Below the pieces are notes generated by a model that saw only the letters and a program-made list of their open reading frames with translations, had not been told where the DNA came from and made no database searches. From positions 1 to 33,459 of the forward strand of contig JAPKYR010000159.1 in the NCBI GenBank assembly GCA_026394215.1: DNA of 33,459 bases, read 5' to 3'. Made by a program: the position numbers and the translations under genes. The stretch is from a bacterium (GTDB lineage Bacteria; JAJVIF01; JAPKYR01). Positions 8,912 through 18,553 of the stretch are shown piece after piece (the first letter of the stretch is position 1; every line of letters starts with the position of its first letter).

Positions 8912-9496
8912 TTGGAAACACTAATATCAAATTTGAAGAAAGATGAGATTCTCGAGATTATCGAAAACCTCCTTGCCCTTGTCTTGAAACGAGATGATAA
9001 CATCACCCGGTTATTGACAAAAATCGAGGGTCTTGAGACTGAAGTAAACAAATCCAAGGGAAAGCAGAATCCGACCGGCGTGCAGGACAATATTGACATT
9101 AGTCGCGCACGATTAAAACTGGGAGAACGTGAAGGTGTTTTCCTTGTCGACGACTGTCCTGTCATGCAGCGCATTCTCAAGGACCTGGTGCAGCATTCCG
9201 GGCTGACTGTGGTAGGGGAAGCATATGATGGGATCGATGCGCTCCGTTTATTTATGACAATCAAACCCAAAGTCGCGATTGTCGATATCGACATGCCCCG
9301 GATGAACGGTCTCGACCTTACAAAGAAACTTAAGGAAATCGATCCCGAGATAAAAGTGATTATCATCTCAGGTATAATGGATAAATCCACCGTCCTTACC
9401 GCATTGAACTACGGCGCCTGCGAATATCTGGTTAAACCGGTAAAACCAGCGCGTATCTTAAATGCGCTTCAGGAAGTCATGGCGGAAGTCGCTTAA
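8912..9496 (+). CDS. response regulator receiver (CheY-like) protein with N-terminal helical extension
   Basis: VFLVDD, VAIVDIDMPRMNGLDL, IIISG and YLVKPV; TTG start preceded by GGAGG. Confidence 0.88.
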   Translation: METLISNLKKDEILEIIENLLALVLKRDDNITRLLTKIEGLETEVNKSKGKQNPTGVQDNIDISRARLKLGEREGVFLVDDCPVMQRILKDLVQHSGLTVVGEAYDGIDALRLFMTIKPKVAIVDIDMPRMNGLDLTKKLKEIDPEIKVIIISGIMDKSTVLTALNYGACEYLVKPVKPARILNALQEVMAEVA

Positions 9497-9730
9497 GAAA
9501 CTATATCGACCCGGATTTTCGTTCCCCAGCGGTTTATTCAAGCCAATTCCATTATTTTTTTGGTTCCTTTTTGTAATATTGTTTGGTTCATTTTGTAAAA
9601 TTGTTTCGCTGGACCTTTAAACATGGTAAAATACAGGCGCATGCCAGCTTGTGAAATTTCTCGCAAGCGGGTTTCTGTACCGCTTTTTTTATTGCATCCA
9701 TATGTAGTTTTTGCTTTAAGGAGTTTTGAA

Positions 9731-10360
9731 ATGCAAAATGCCCAGGAACGCCCTGTGCTCGACCAGGCCGAACTCGATCCGGAATTTCCAAGAAGAATGA
9801 CGCGCAAAGCCTGGGGCGAAAACCTCCGACGCTGCATACAATGTGGAAACTGCACCGGCACATGCCCATTGAGCGAATACATGGATCTTGGCCCAAGGAA
9901 AATTATCTCCATGGTCCGCTCCGGCAATAAAACCGACGTACTCAAGTGCGATACTATCTGGCTATGCGCTTCCTGCTATGAATGCACTGTGGAATGTCCG
10001 AAGGAAATCAAAATCACCGACGTGATGTACGCTCTCAAGCAGCAGGCACTCGACGCGGGACATACGCCTCGGTCGATGCCTCTACCGGTTCTCGACAGGG
10101 AATTTTTCAATATCGTTATGAAACTCGGGCGCAGCCAGGAAACATGGCTTATGGCGTTGGTCATACTGAAAACCAACTGGCTGAGAGGACTGGATCTCGC
10201 GCCGATGGGGCTGAAACTTTTTGCCCAGGGAAGGTTGTCGCTCCTTCCCGACCCTATCAAAGTCGGAACCGGCAAGAAAGGCGATCTGAAAACAATTATG
10301 GACGCATGCGACAGGCTTGATAAGGAAGAGGAAAAGGAAGCGGGCGTTTCATCACACTGA
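9731..10360 (+). CDS. 4Fe-4S protein, heterodisulfide reductase subunit C-like
   Basis: Two CxxCxxCxxxC motifs (CIQCGNCTGTCP and CASCYECTVECP). ATG at 9731 has AAGGAG upstream; the ORF-track start at 9623 is probably too far upstream. Confidence 0.85.
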   Translation: MQNAQERPVLDQAELDPEFPRRMTRKAWGENLRRCIQCGNCTGTCPLSEYMDLGPRKIISMVRSGNKTDVLKCDTIWLCASCYECTVECPKEIKITDVMYALKQQALDAGHTPRSMPLPVLDREFFNIVMKLGRSQETWLMALVILKTNWLRGLDLAPMGLKLFAQGRLSLLPDPIKVGTGKKGDLKTIMDACDRLDKEEEKEAGVSSH

Positions 10361-10375
10361 TCGGAAGGAAAAGTC

Positions 10376-11248
10376 ATGAGATACATATATTATCCGGGAT
10401 GTTCGGCGGGCGGCACGGGAAAAGCATACGACGAGTCGATCGTCGAGGTCTTCAAGGCTCTGAATATCGAGATGGAAGAGCTTAAGGACTGGAACTGCTG
10501 CGGCGCAACGGCCTATATGGCTGTCGATGAGGCGAAAGCGTTCGCGCTTGCCGCAAGAAACCTCGCGATTGCGGAGGACCAGTATCCTGCTGATGAGGAG
10601 ATCCATATTGTCGCTCCGTGCAGCGCATGTTATCTGGGGCTTTTGAAAGCGAAACATTACACGGAATCCGATCCGAAGATCGGCGGCAAAATCAAGAAAG
10701 CGCTCGCCGCGGCGGATCTTGAGTACAAGGGAAAGTGCCAGGTACGAAATCCCCTCGACGTGTTCGCGCATGATTTCGGGCTTGATAAATTGAAGGCGAT
10801 GACTAAAAAACCGCTCGAAGGCCTGAAAGTCGCGTCTTACTACGGCTGCCAGATCGTGCGGCCATATTCGGAATTTGAGGAGCGCGCGACTCCTGTCACT
10901 ATGGACAACATTCTGAAGGCGATGGGGGCAACACCTGTCGACTGGTCGTGCAAAACACGATGCTGCGGCGGAATGCTCACTTGGTCGACCGGCGCGGGGA
11001 AGGAACTTAATTACATCCTCCTGAAGGAAGCGGAAAAAGCGGGCGCCGACGTTATCGCGACCGCATGTCCGCTATGCAATTTCAACCTCGAATGCTTCCA
11101 GGATAAGATCAAGGCTAAATACGGCATGAAAAAAGAAATGCCGGTCGCTTATTACACTCAGCTTATGGGACTGGCACTCGGCCTCGACGAAAAAGCGCTT
11201 GGTATGGGAAGGCTGTTCGTACCGCCGAAGATTCCGGTGAAGGTGTAA
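10376..11248 (+). CDS. CCG-domain protein, heterodisulfide reductase subunit B-like
   Basis: Two CCG-type motifs: WNCCGATAYM...PCSACY and CKTRCCGGML...ACPLCNFN; YYPGC N terminus; 15 nt after the hdrC-like gene. Confidence 0.88.
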   Translation: MRYIYYPGCSAGGTGKAYDESIVEVFKALNIEMEELKDWNCCGATAYMAVDEAKAFALAARNLAIAEDQYPADEEIHIVAPCSACYLGLLKAKHYTESDPKIGGKIKKALAAADLEYKGKCQVRNPLDVFAHDFGLDKLKAMTKKPLEGLKVASYYGCQIVRPYSEFEERATPVTMDNILKAMGATPVDWSCKTRCCGGMLTWSTGAGKELNYILLKEAEKAGADVIATACPLCNFNLECFQDKIKAKYGMKKEMPVAYYTQLMGLALGLDEKALGMGRLFVPPKIPVKV

Positions 11249-11265
11249 GAAATTACAACCAGAAT

Positions 11266-11466
11266 TTAAATCTCCCAAACTTGCCCGGTTTTTCTTCCTG
11301 TTGCCTTGGCAAGCTCATTATCTATTTTCTGTAGTTCGACAACAATGCGAATCTTATCCTCAAATGGGAGATTAGCGAGCGCGACACGATGCGCGAGTTT
11401 GGATTTTCTCGCCCTTTCCAGCCAGTCGATTTCGCCTGGATTTTTAATTTCCTTTGATGAAGTCAT
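11266..11466 (-). CDS. small protein paired with a nucleotidyltransferase-like gene
   Basis: 66-aa ORF overlapping the upstream gene by 23 nt; NLPFEDKIRIVVELQKIDNE. Confidence 0.6.
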   Translation of the reverse strand: MTSSKEIKNPGEIDWLERARKSKLAHRVALANLPFEDKIRIVVELQKIDNELAKATGRKTGQVWEI

Positions 11467-11992
11467 CCCATCTTTCCCTCAAACCATATCTGGTTAAGAT
11501 ATCGGAAAATTTACCGGAATCAAATTTAAGTCTGGCGTCAGGTTGCCCGATTAATTCCAATAAATTCTCAATTCTAATTTTATCCTTGGGCCTGAATGTC
11601 TGAACCATAATCGCCATAAGGTATTCAAGAGAAAAGATTTGAGCATTGGTGCTGCCAAACTTTACAGATATTGACTCTTCAACAGCTTCCTCAATCAGGG
11701 GATTATATGCCGGTAAAAATTGAACATGTACTCCCTCTATTAATATCCCATCACCTTCTATCGAATATCCAAGGCCGGTAAGATAATTGTATGTTGGAGT
11801 TAAAAGGTTAAGGTCGTCTTTGCCGGTCGGAAAAAATACGAACAAATCCAGATCATATGCCATTGTGGGTTCGCCATAATATGTGGCTGCGATGCCGCCA
11901 CCAATGGCATACTTTTTAAAGATGCCCCTACTTTCAAGTGATTTTAGAATCTCCAGAGTCTTTTCCATAAAATTAAAATTCCCATATGGCAT
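11444..11992 (-). CDS. nucleotidyltransferase-fold protein
   Basis: YAIGGGIAATYYGEPTMAYDLDLFVFF: GG..A then DxD in the typical NTase arrangement. Confidence 0.7.
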   Translation of the reverse strand: MPYGNFNFMEKTLEILKSLESRGIFKKYAIGGGIAATYYGEPTMAYDLDLFVFFPTGKDDLNLLTPTYNYLTGLGYSIEGDGILIEGVHVQFLPAYNPLIEEAVEESISVKFGSTNAQIFSLEYLMAIMVQTFRPKDKIRIENLLELIGQPDARLKFDSGKFSDILTRYGLRERWDDFIKGN

Positions 11993-12021
11993 TATAACTT
12001 CAGTAGATAAAGAAAACTACT

Positions 12022-14928
12022 CTAATCCCCCCATGCATAAAGCGCAGATGCCGCGTAATGCCCGGTCATAAATATCGTCCCGTCCGCTCCGATCGACGGC
12101 GCGTGTGTAACAAGATAGCCGAGATCATCGGATTGCCAAAGGATATCGCCGTTGTCGCCGTCCATTTTAACCAAACCGACAAATGGCGCGCCCGGCTGAT
12201 GCCCTACAGCGACATATACATCGCCGTTCGCGTCAATCGCCGCTGTGCCGTCGATTCCGGTACTCGCGAAAACATGGTCCCATAGTACTTCACCGTTTCC
12301 AGCCCCATCGCCGTCAGGGCTGAAACACCTGAAATGCCCCAGACGGTCGCCAACGAAGACATTTCCGGTATTCGGGTCGATCGCAGGCGACGCCCACATG
12401 TAGAAACTGGTGTTATAGTCCCAGAGGAAATCGCCGTTTTCGTCAATCGCGTTAATACTAAATCCCTCATAGTCCGTGAAATAGATATTTCCCTGAGGAC
12501 CAACGGCAGGTGTATGAAGTATCCACCAGGAGTGCTGATATTCCCAAAGGGGAGTGCCGCCGCCTTCCGGCTCGAAACAGAGAATCTTTCCCCATGTGCC
12601 GCCTGTCGCGATTATATTCCCGTTCGGAAGAATCGCCGTGCCAAGCTGCCAGGGATTAGAATATGACGAAGCCGGAATCCAGTAGCTCCAGCCTTTAGTG
12701 CCATCAGGATGGACTTGCTGGATATAGCCTGAGTCATACGCTGAGCTATATGTCACATAAACGGAACCATCGTGTCCGATAGATGGTGAGCTGGCATAGC
12801 ATGGGGTAGCGCTAAGGTAGCATGACCAGACCTGCGATCCGTCCACCGGATCCACTTTGTACAGATAATTCGCGGTTGGGCTTCCCATGCAGGTATAGAC
12901 ATAACCGTCAGCATCGAGAGCCGGACAGAAACTCACCCATGGCGTGAGCGGTTTGAATTCCCATTTCAGCGAGCCATCCGGATTAACCCCATACAATGCG
13001 CAGTTCCGTATTGTGAAGTAAATAGAACCATCGCTTGCGATTACGCAGCCCTCCTCTCCCTGCTCCTCTGCCGGAAATACCCACTTGGGGGTACCCGATT
13101 TTGTCGAATCGCCGTATCCGACATACTTGCTCGCGCACTGGTTCAGATCGCCGCCCATCCAACTCGGCCACGGATGATCGAGCGCTTCGACTATGTGGAA
13201 ATCATCGAAACAAGACTCGCATTGCGCGCCGTATGCATCGGTCACCCTGACACAAACCGTGTATGTGCCCTCTGTATCGTAATGCACCGTTACAGTCGGA
13301 TCGCTGCCGTCATCGAAAATCCCGTCATCATCCGTATCCCACGCGAATGTAATCGCATCCCCATCGGGATCGAACGAACCGGACGCGTCGAACTCGATAT
13401 CGACAGGCAACAGGCCTGAGTATGGGAGTATCGGGTCGGATACCAGAACGCATTCCGGCGGCTGGTTTACAAGAAAATCGGTAATGCTGCATATTGTGTA
13501 ATCGTATTCAATATCCGTAACTTTCACATATACCGAATAATAGCCGTTCGTTGTATATTCATAATCCTTTGTCACCGCATCCGATTCCCAGTCGGTTCCA
13601 TTTTCGCTCCACTGATAAATTAGCGGCCCGCCTTCCGGATCGTAACCGTTAGCGTCGAACGTGATCGTTACCGGTAGTGGACCTTCGTAATCCACACCCG
13701 GGTCCGAAGTCAGGTCGCATTCGGGAGGCTGGTTATATGGTGATTCTGCAATTGTCAGCGGGATTCTGAAAAAAGACGCGAGAGGTCCTTCCCCGTGAGG
13801 GACTCCCACAAGTTTATTGGAATAATCGCTTTGGGGATACTCGGCGATTACCCACGCCTCGTGATCGGTCCCGACAAATGGATCGGATTGGATTTCGATA
13901 TGGTAAGTTGAATAATTTTCTCCTCCGGGTGATGCGTATGTCGCGGCGTTGAACGGCATCACATTCTGTAAAACGCCGGATTCAAGTCTGATCGTTGTCG
14001 GTTGCTTTTTCCAAGCGAACAGGTCGATATCGAGGATAAGGTCCCCGCCGGAGCCATCGATTTCATTAAAGTAAAGGTCGGGTGTCTGAGTAATTTTTGC
14101 CGCTACCGCCTCATCGCGATGATATGGATGATATGGTCCGTCCCCCTCATCTTCCCACGCGAGCACGACCGCATAACTGAATTTAAGACCCGGATCCGGC
14201 ATCGGGAATTCAAGTTTCATCGTCCGTCCGACTCCATTTTCGAATACACCATCGAAATTCGGTCCGACTGTCAGGAAGAACCACAGGTCCTGATCCTTCT
14301 CAAGATGTTTCGCATAATACTTGTAAGGATTCAGAGTCGCGTTACCTTCAAAATTCTGGTACCCCCCCGGCGCCCATCCGAAAATCAATTCCGTGGTGAA
14401 TTCCGACGGGTTGAACCACCGCGTGTACCCGTCGGCATTGGTCATATACAAATCCATGCCATGTTCGGCGACCCGGAGGTTCTGATAATCGAGTGTAGAA
14501 GAACCGTCGCCGATCACAACTCCCATCACATCATATCCCTGGTACTGGTCATATCCCGGAAACGGGTGGTAGATGCTGAACTCCACATCGACGCCAAGGA
14601 ATGACGGATCGTCCTGGTGAAAGGCGACGGAATCGAACGTGATTCCGTACTTTGGGATGTTCATCTTGTTCAGAAAAGGCACAAGGTTGAGTGTGAAATC
14701 GACCGTCCGGTTCGGGACAATTTCAATCGTCTTGTTCTCAACATCGAGCTGGCAGTCAAAATATCCGAGAAGATATGTCTTGGCGGGATTCTGTTCAAAC
14801 CATGCGGTATCAGACGTCATTCCGACCTGGGTATCCGGTGCAGATGGGTTCCTGTCGCCGCTACTGCAACCTGTGCATAGCAGCACTAACAGAATTACCA
14901 TGCCGAGTAACACTGTCCACCTGTTCAT
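12022..14928 (-). CDS. large lipoprotein with PKD-like domains and PQQ-like beta-propeller repeats
   Basis: Lipobox LLCTGC after MNRWTVLLGMVILLV; two PKD-type repeats (DPEGGPLIYQWSENG; FDPDGDAITFAWDTDDDG); repeated W..P..SPAIG.DG.IY.. units. ATG at 14928 has GGAGG upstream. Confidence 0.85.
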   Translation of the reverse strand: MNRWTVLLGMVILLVLLCTGCSSGDRNPSAPDTQVGMTSDTAWFEQNPAKTYLLGYFDCQLDVENKTIEIVPNRTVDFTLNLVPFLNKMNIPKYGITFDSVAFHQDDPSFLGVDVEFSIYHPFPGYDQYQGYDVMGVVIGDGSSTLDYQNLRVAEHGMDLYMTNADGYTRWFNPSEFTTELIFGWAPGGYQNFEGNATLNPYKYYAKHLEKDQDLWFFLTVGPNFDGVFENGVGRTMKLEFPMPDPGLKFSYAVVLAWEDEGDGPYHPYHRDEAVAAKITQTPDLYFNEIDGSGGDLILDIDLFAWKKQPTTIRLESGVLQNVMPFNAATYASPGGENYSTYHIEIQSDPFVGTDHEAWVIAEYPQSDYSNKLVGVPHGEGPLASFFRIPLTIAESPYNQPPECDLTSDPGVDYEGPLPVTITFDANGYDPEGGPLIYQWSENGTDWESDAVTKDYEYTTNGYYSVYVKVTDIEYDYTICSITDFLVNQPPECVLVSDPILPYSGLLPVDIEFDASGSFDPDGDAITFAWDTDDDGIFDDGSDPTVTVHYDTEGTYTVCVRVTDAYGAQCESCFDDFHIVEALDHPWPSWMGGDLNQCASKYVGYGDSTKSGTPKWVFPAEEQGEEGCVIASDGSIYFTIRNCALYGVNPDGSLKWEFKPLTPWVSFCPALDADGYVYTCMGSPTANYLYKVDPVDGSQVWSCYLSATPCYASSPSIGHDGSVYVTYSSAYDSGYIQQVHPDGTKGWSYWIPASSYSNPWQLGTAILPNGNIIATGGTWGKILCFEPEGGGTPLWEYQHSWWILHTPAVGPQGNIYFTDYEGFSINAIDENGDFLWDYNTSFYMWASPAIDPNTGNVFVGDRLGHFRCFSPDGDGAGNGEVLWDHVFASTGIDGTAAIDANGDVYVAVGHQPGAPFVGLVKMDGDNGDILWQSDDLGYLVTHAPSIGADGTIFMTGHYAASALYAWGD

Positions 14929-15022
14929 ATAAACCTCCGGCGATAAAAAGAATTGAGTGTTGCTTTTCATACATAATTATAGATTCTTATTAAAAATAAT
15001 CCAAGTCTGAAGGGGTGTTTTT

Positions 15023-15111
15023 CGTAGCATGCGACTCCGGCGCATAAAAAATTCAATCACGCGCAGGATGCACGCGTTACGAAAAATCATGCGACGGAGT
15101 CGCATGCTACG
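15023..15111. repeat. REP/MITE-like element with 17-bp perfect arms
   Basis: CGTAGCATGCGACTCCG (15023-15039) is the exact reverse complement of CGGAGTCGCATGCTACG (15095-15111). Confidence 0.75.
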
Positions 15112-15231
15112 GTTTATTGAATTACGGATGCAAATCATCATAAATCAAGTTCAACCCTTATCCATAATTAAAGAAGATATTAATGTAATTTAGCAGGCTT
15201 TAAAGCTGCTCTGGAAGGAGCTTCTTTCTGC

Positions 15232-16347
15232 GTGGCTTCAACAAAGGGTCAGAATAAACCTTCGAGCTCGTCGAAGTCCGGGAAAAAAGTCAGCAAAAAT
15301 GACAAGGCGCGCGCCTTAGCCTTCAGGCGCGGCGCGACAACTGTCATTGTCCTCGTTATCCTTGCCCTGATTGGCTATGGGGGTTACTCCATCTGGAATT
15401 TTTTCGGACGCCCGGGTATCCCTTTGATTCCGGTTACCGAACGCACCGTATGTGTCGAACTCTATTTCTACGATAACGCGGTCGCATTCCTGGTCCCTGT
15501 GCATAGGAATATCACGCTAGAACAAGGCGAAAACCTGACCGACCGCGCTGTAAAGGAATGGGCGACAGGACCCGATGATCCTTACCTCGCGCGTATTTAT
15601 CCCGCGAATATCCCCGTCCCCGGCGTGACTACCAGCGGGGATGTCGCGATTGTAGATTTCCCGGCGGAAATAGCCGCGCACATGAGTGGCACGAGGCGTG
15701 AAACCGACCTTTTCGACGCCCTTACACTTACAGTCGCCGCAGCCGGTGAATGCGGTTCAGTCAGGATCACAATCGATGGTGCGCCTCAGGACGTCACTCC
15801 GGAAGGAATCGACCTTACTGAGCCCTTGAAACCACCGCTATATATAAACCGGGTTTCGGATTCCGGAATCGAAGGCGAATCGAAATGGGTGCCATCATGG
15901 TTCCTTGATTCATCCGGGCGATACCTTCTGCCGCTCTCAATCGAGACCCCTATCGACGCGGAAGACGCAAGTGTCGCGGTTGAAAAATTACTTGGCGATC
16001 CCCCGCGGCTTACGTATCCCCCTCCGAATCCGATCGCCCCGAATGGGTACCGCCTCGAGCGTCTGGTTGTCGAGAACGGAATCGGAAATGTCGACATTAC
16101 CGTGCCTTCCGCCGAAACCGCATTCATGAATTATGACGTCAACACCTTCCGGCGCGCCGTGTACCTCACTCTGAAAGCATGCTGCGGCGTAACTGATATA
16201 AATATCAAATTGAACGGACGCGACCTTACCGATTATCTGCGTTTCGGCAACCTGGCTCCGGTCTCTAATGAGACATGCTGGAATCTGGAATATTCGACTC
16301 AGGTCCCGGATACCGGTATAAATTCAACTTCGGGAGACAGCGTGTGA
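15232..16347 (+). CDS. GerMN-domain protein with two GerMN-like repeats and an N-terminal transmembrane anchor
   Basis: Hydrophobic segment TTVIVLVILALIGYGGYSIW; repeated pattern NLTDRAVKEWATGP...VDFPAEIA...LTVAAAGECGSVRITIDG and VAVEKLLGDPP...LTLKACCGVTDINIKLNG. Confidence 0.75.
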   Translation: MASTKGQNKPSSSSKSGKKVSKNDKARALAFRRGATTVIVLVILALIGYGGYSIWNFFGRPGIPLIPVTERTVCVELYFYDNAVAFLVPVHRNITLEQGENLTDRAVKEWATGPDDPYLARIYPANIPVPGVTTSGDVAIVDFPAEIAAHMSGTRRETDLFDALTLTVAAAGECGSVRITIDGAPQDVTPEGIDLTEPLKPPLYINRVSDSGIEGESKWVPSWFLDSSGRYLLPLSIETPIDAEDASVAVEKLLGDPPRLTYPPPNPIAPNGYRLERLVVENGIGNVDITVPSAETAFMNYDVNTFRRAVYLTLKACCGVTDINIKLNGRDLTDYLRFGNLAPVSNETCWNLEYSTQVPDTGINSTSGDSV

Positions 16348-18536
16348 CAAAAAAGCCGGCGATACATGCTTTTTTCATCGCCCTGCTAAGCGTCATGCTT
16401 TTGCTTGCTTCCTCCACGATTTTGCATGCTGAAACGGTTACATTCGGCGGAACAGTCTGTGCTCACCCGTATATTTCAAGAGACGGAGGGATTTTTATCG
16501 CCCTCTCCGATATTGAAAGCCGCCTTGGAGTCAATTCGCTTTACGACGGTACCCGCCTGATTCTTGGCGGGACTATCCACGGTACAATCGTTGTCGATCC
16601 CAATTCCCACACATTAAACATTGGTAACAATGGAATAGATTTCAGGCACAATCTTATTTACGAAAATGGAGAATGGTATGCACCAGAAGAATTTATCAGT
16701 AAGGCACTCGGCGTCACATCAAAGATGGACGTTGAAAGCGGGGATTTATTCCTTTATCCGCTGGTTGTTTCAATAAGCCCCTGCGGCAATTACGTGCAAA
16801 TTGAATCATCGATCGCCCCCGTTTATCAGGCTTTTGAATTAGCCGACCCTCCCCGGCGCGTAATCGATATCTCAGGCTCATATCTCGATGGCGATACCCT
16901 TGCGGTTAATGGGACAGACATCGGAGTAAGCGGAGTGAGACAACTTCGCGCAAGCCAATGGCAGGACGATCCTCCCATTGTCAGGGTCGTTTTCGAATGG
17001 GCTTCCGATCCCGCACCCGGCCATACGGTTTTCCCCGACAACAAAAGCCTTTCGGTCCTTATCGGCAGCAATATTACCGGCGCCACCCCATGTTCCGATA
17101 TAAATATCCTCCATCAGCCCATGGATCCTGTAAATCCACCTGCACCGGTCATTCCCGATCCCAATCCCAACCCTGTCCCTGTCGATCCCCCTTCGAATCC
17201 CGATGTTGATATCCAACAGGGTCCTGAAGTTCGGCCTGATAATGAGGTTGTCGAGCCGGCTGGAAATCCATTGTTCCAAAACCCGCTCGTGAATCCCCCT
17301 ATCAGTCCACCTGCACCTATACCGATCGAAGTTCCCCCGGCTCCGGTCGTTCCGGTCGAGAATCCTGTCCCTGCCAATCCTGATAACGGCGATAATATCC
17401 CGTTGTCGCAACTCGGATGGGATGTCGCGTTCGAGATGAATCCCGAGGGCGAGATAACGGCGACCATCACAGCGCCGGCGTTTCAGGAAGTCAGCGATTT
17501 CACAATCGCCGGCGACGGGATGCGGATCGTACTGGATCTGAAAGGCACTGTCCTTCAGGGTCATGGAGAACGAAATTTAACCGGCCTTGGTGAAATTTCC
17601 GGACTTCGTATCGGGCAATTCGATGAGAATACCACCAGGATTGTATTCGATATGGGCCGTGTGGTCGCATATGATCTTCAGTCCGATCCCGCTGCAGGAA
17701 AAATTATCGTCAGACTCCTGAAAGGCGATTTAATCGGAAAAACAATCTGTATCGATCCCGGACATGGCGGTCGGGATTCCGGAGCCGAAGGTCCAACAGT
17801 CAATGAAAAGGACCTCAATCTCGAGATGGCGATGTACCTTAAGGAGTACCTTGAGGAGCAGGGCGCGCACATTATTATGACTCGCACCGCAGACGAATAC
17901 ATAACGCTTCCGAGCAGAATAAGTATCGCGCGCCAGTCCCCGGTCGATATGTATGTCTGCATCCATAATAATTCTACTGAGGAACCAACCGCGTTGCAGG
18001 GATCGTTATTCCTTTTTAGCGACGAAAATTTCATGCCGCTCTACCGGCTTGTGCATCGCGGAGTCGCTGCGCGGACGGGTGTACCGGGACTTGGCCCGGT
18101 CGAGGATGAGCGCGGATTGTACATTCTAAGGCAAGCCGATGGCATTCCGGTGGTTTTCGTCGAGGGAGGGTTCATGACTAACCCGGTCGATTACGCGCGC
18201 CTGACCGACTCATCGCGCCTTTACTCAAAAAATATCATGCTCGGGGTTATGGACGGAATTCTCGCGTACTATTCCGGTCGCGACCTTCCAGCAGTCAAGT
18301 ATCCGGATTATGGAACCATGGTGGATGTGGGAATTTTCGACCTTGTCGGGACCCCGCTGGTGATCAACCATGACGGGGATACTGGCAGCGCATGGGATTC
18401 GGTCCCGCTGGAGGAGACCGCATCGGACGATTCCTCGGACGAAACCTCATCAGACGATGATTCTGAAACCGACGATTCCACCGATGACGACGACTCCTAT
18501 CATCGCCTTCGGGGTCGCGGTGCATACAGGTATTGA
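16344..18536 (+). CDS. N-acetylmuramoyl-L-alanine amidase (AMIN plus Amidase_3) with proline-rich linker and acidic tail
   Basis: ICIDPGHGGRDSGAEG, VDMYVCIHNNS, VVFVEGGFMTN. GTG start at 16344 overlaps the TGA of the preceding gene (GTGA). Confidence 0.88.
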   Translation: MTKKPAIHAFFIALLSVMLLLASSTILHAETVTFGGTVCAHPYISRDGGIFIALSDIESRLGVNSLYDGTRLILGGTIHGTIVVDPNSHTLNIGNNGIDFRHNLIYENGEWYAPEEFISKALGVTSKMDVESGDLFLYPLVVSISPCGNYVQIESSIAPVYQAFELADPPRRVIDISGSYLDGDTLAVNGTDIGVSGVRQLRASQWQDDPPIVRVVFEWASDPAPGHTVFPDNKSLSVLIGSNITGATPCSDINILHQPMDPVNPPAPVIPDPNPNPVPVDPPSNPDVDIQQGPEVRPDNEVVEPAGNPLFQNPLVNPPISPPAPIPIEVPPAPVVPVENPVPANPDNGDNIPLSQLGWDVAFEMNPEGEITATITAPAFQEVSDFTIAGDGMRIVLDLKGTVLQGHGERNLTGLGEISGLRIGQFDENTTRIVFDMGRVVAYDLQSDPAAGKIIVRLLKGDLIGKTICIDPGHGGRDSGAEGPTVNEKDLNLEMAMYLKEYLEEQGAHIIMTRTADEYITLPSRISIARQSPVDMYVCIHNNSTEEPTALQGSLFLFSDENFMPLYRLVHRGVAARTGVPGLGPVEDERGLYILRQADGIPVVFVEGGFMTNPVDYARLTDSSRLYSKNIMLGVMDGILAYYSGRDLPAVKYPDYGTMVDVGIFDLVGTPLVINHDGDTGSAWDSVPLEETASDDSSDETSSDDDSETDDSTDDDDSYHRLRGRGAYRY

Positions 18537-18553
18537 ATGATCTACTACTTGCA

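Noticed and set aside
13035-14604. Plus-strand ORFs (13035-13250, 13174-13419, 14002-14604) antisense to the PKD/PQQ lipoprotein
   Set aside because: Shadow ORFs opposite a well-supported coding region; no domain pattern or Shine-Dalgarno.
16878-17564. 228-aa minus-strand ORF antisense to the amidase linker
   Set aside because: Arises from the biased composition of the Pro-rich linker; low-complexity translation.
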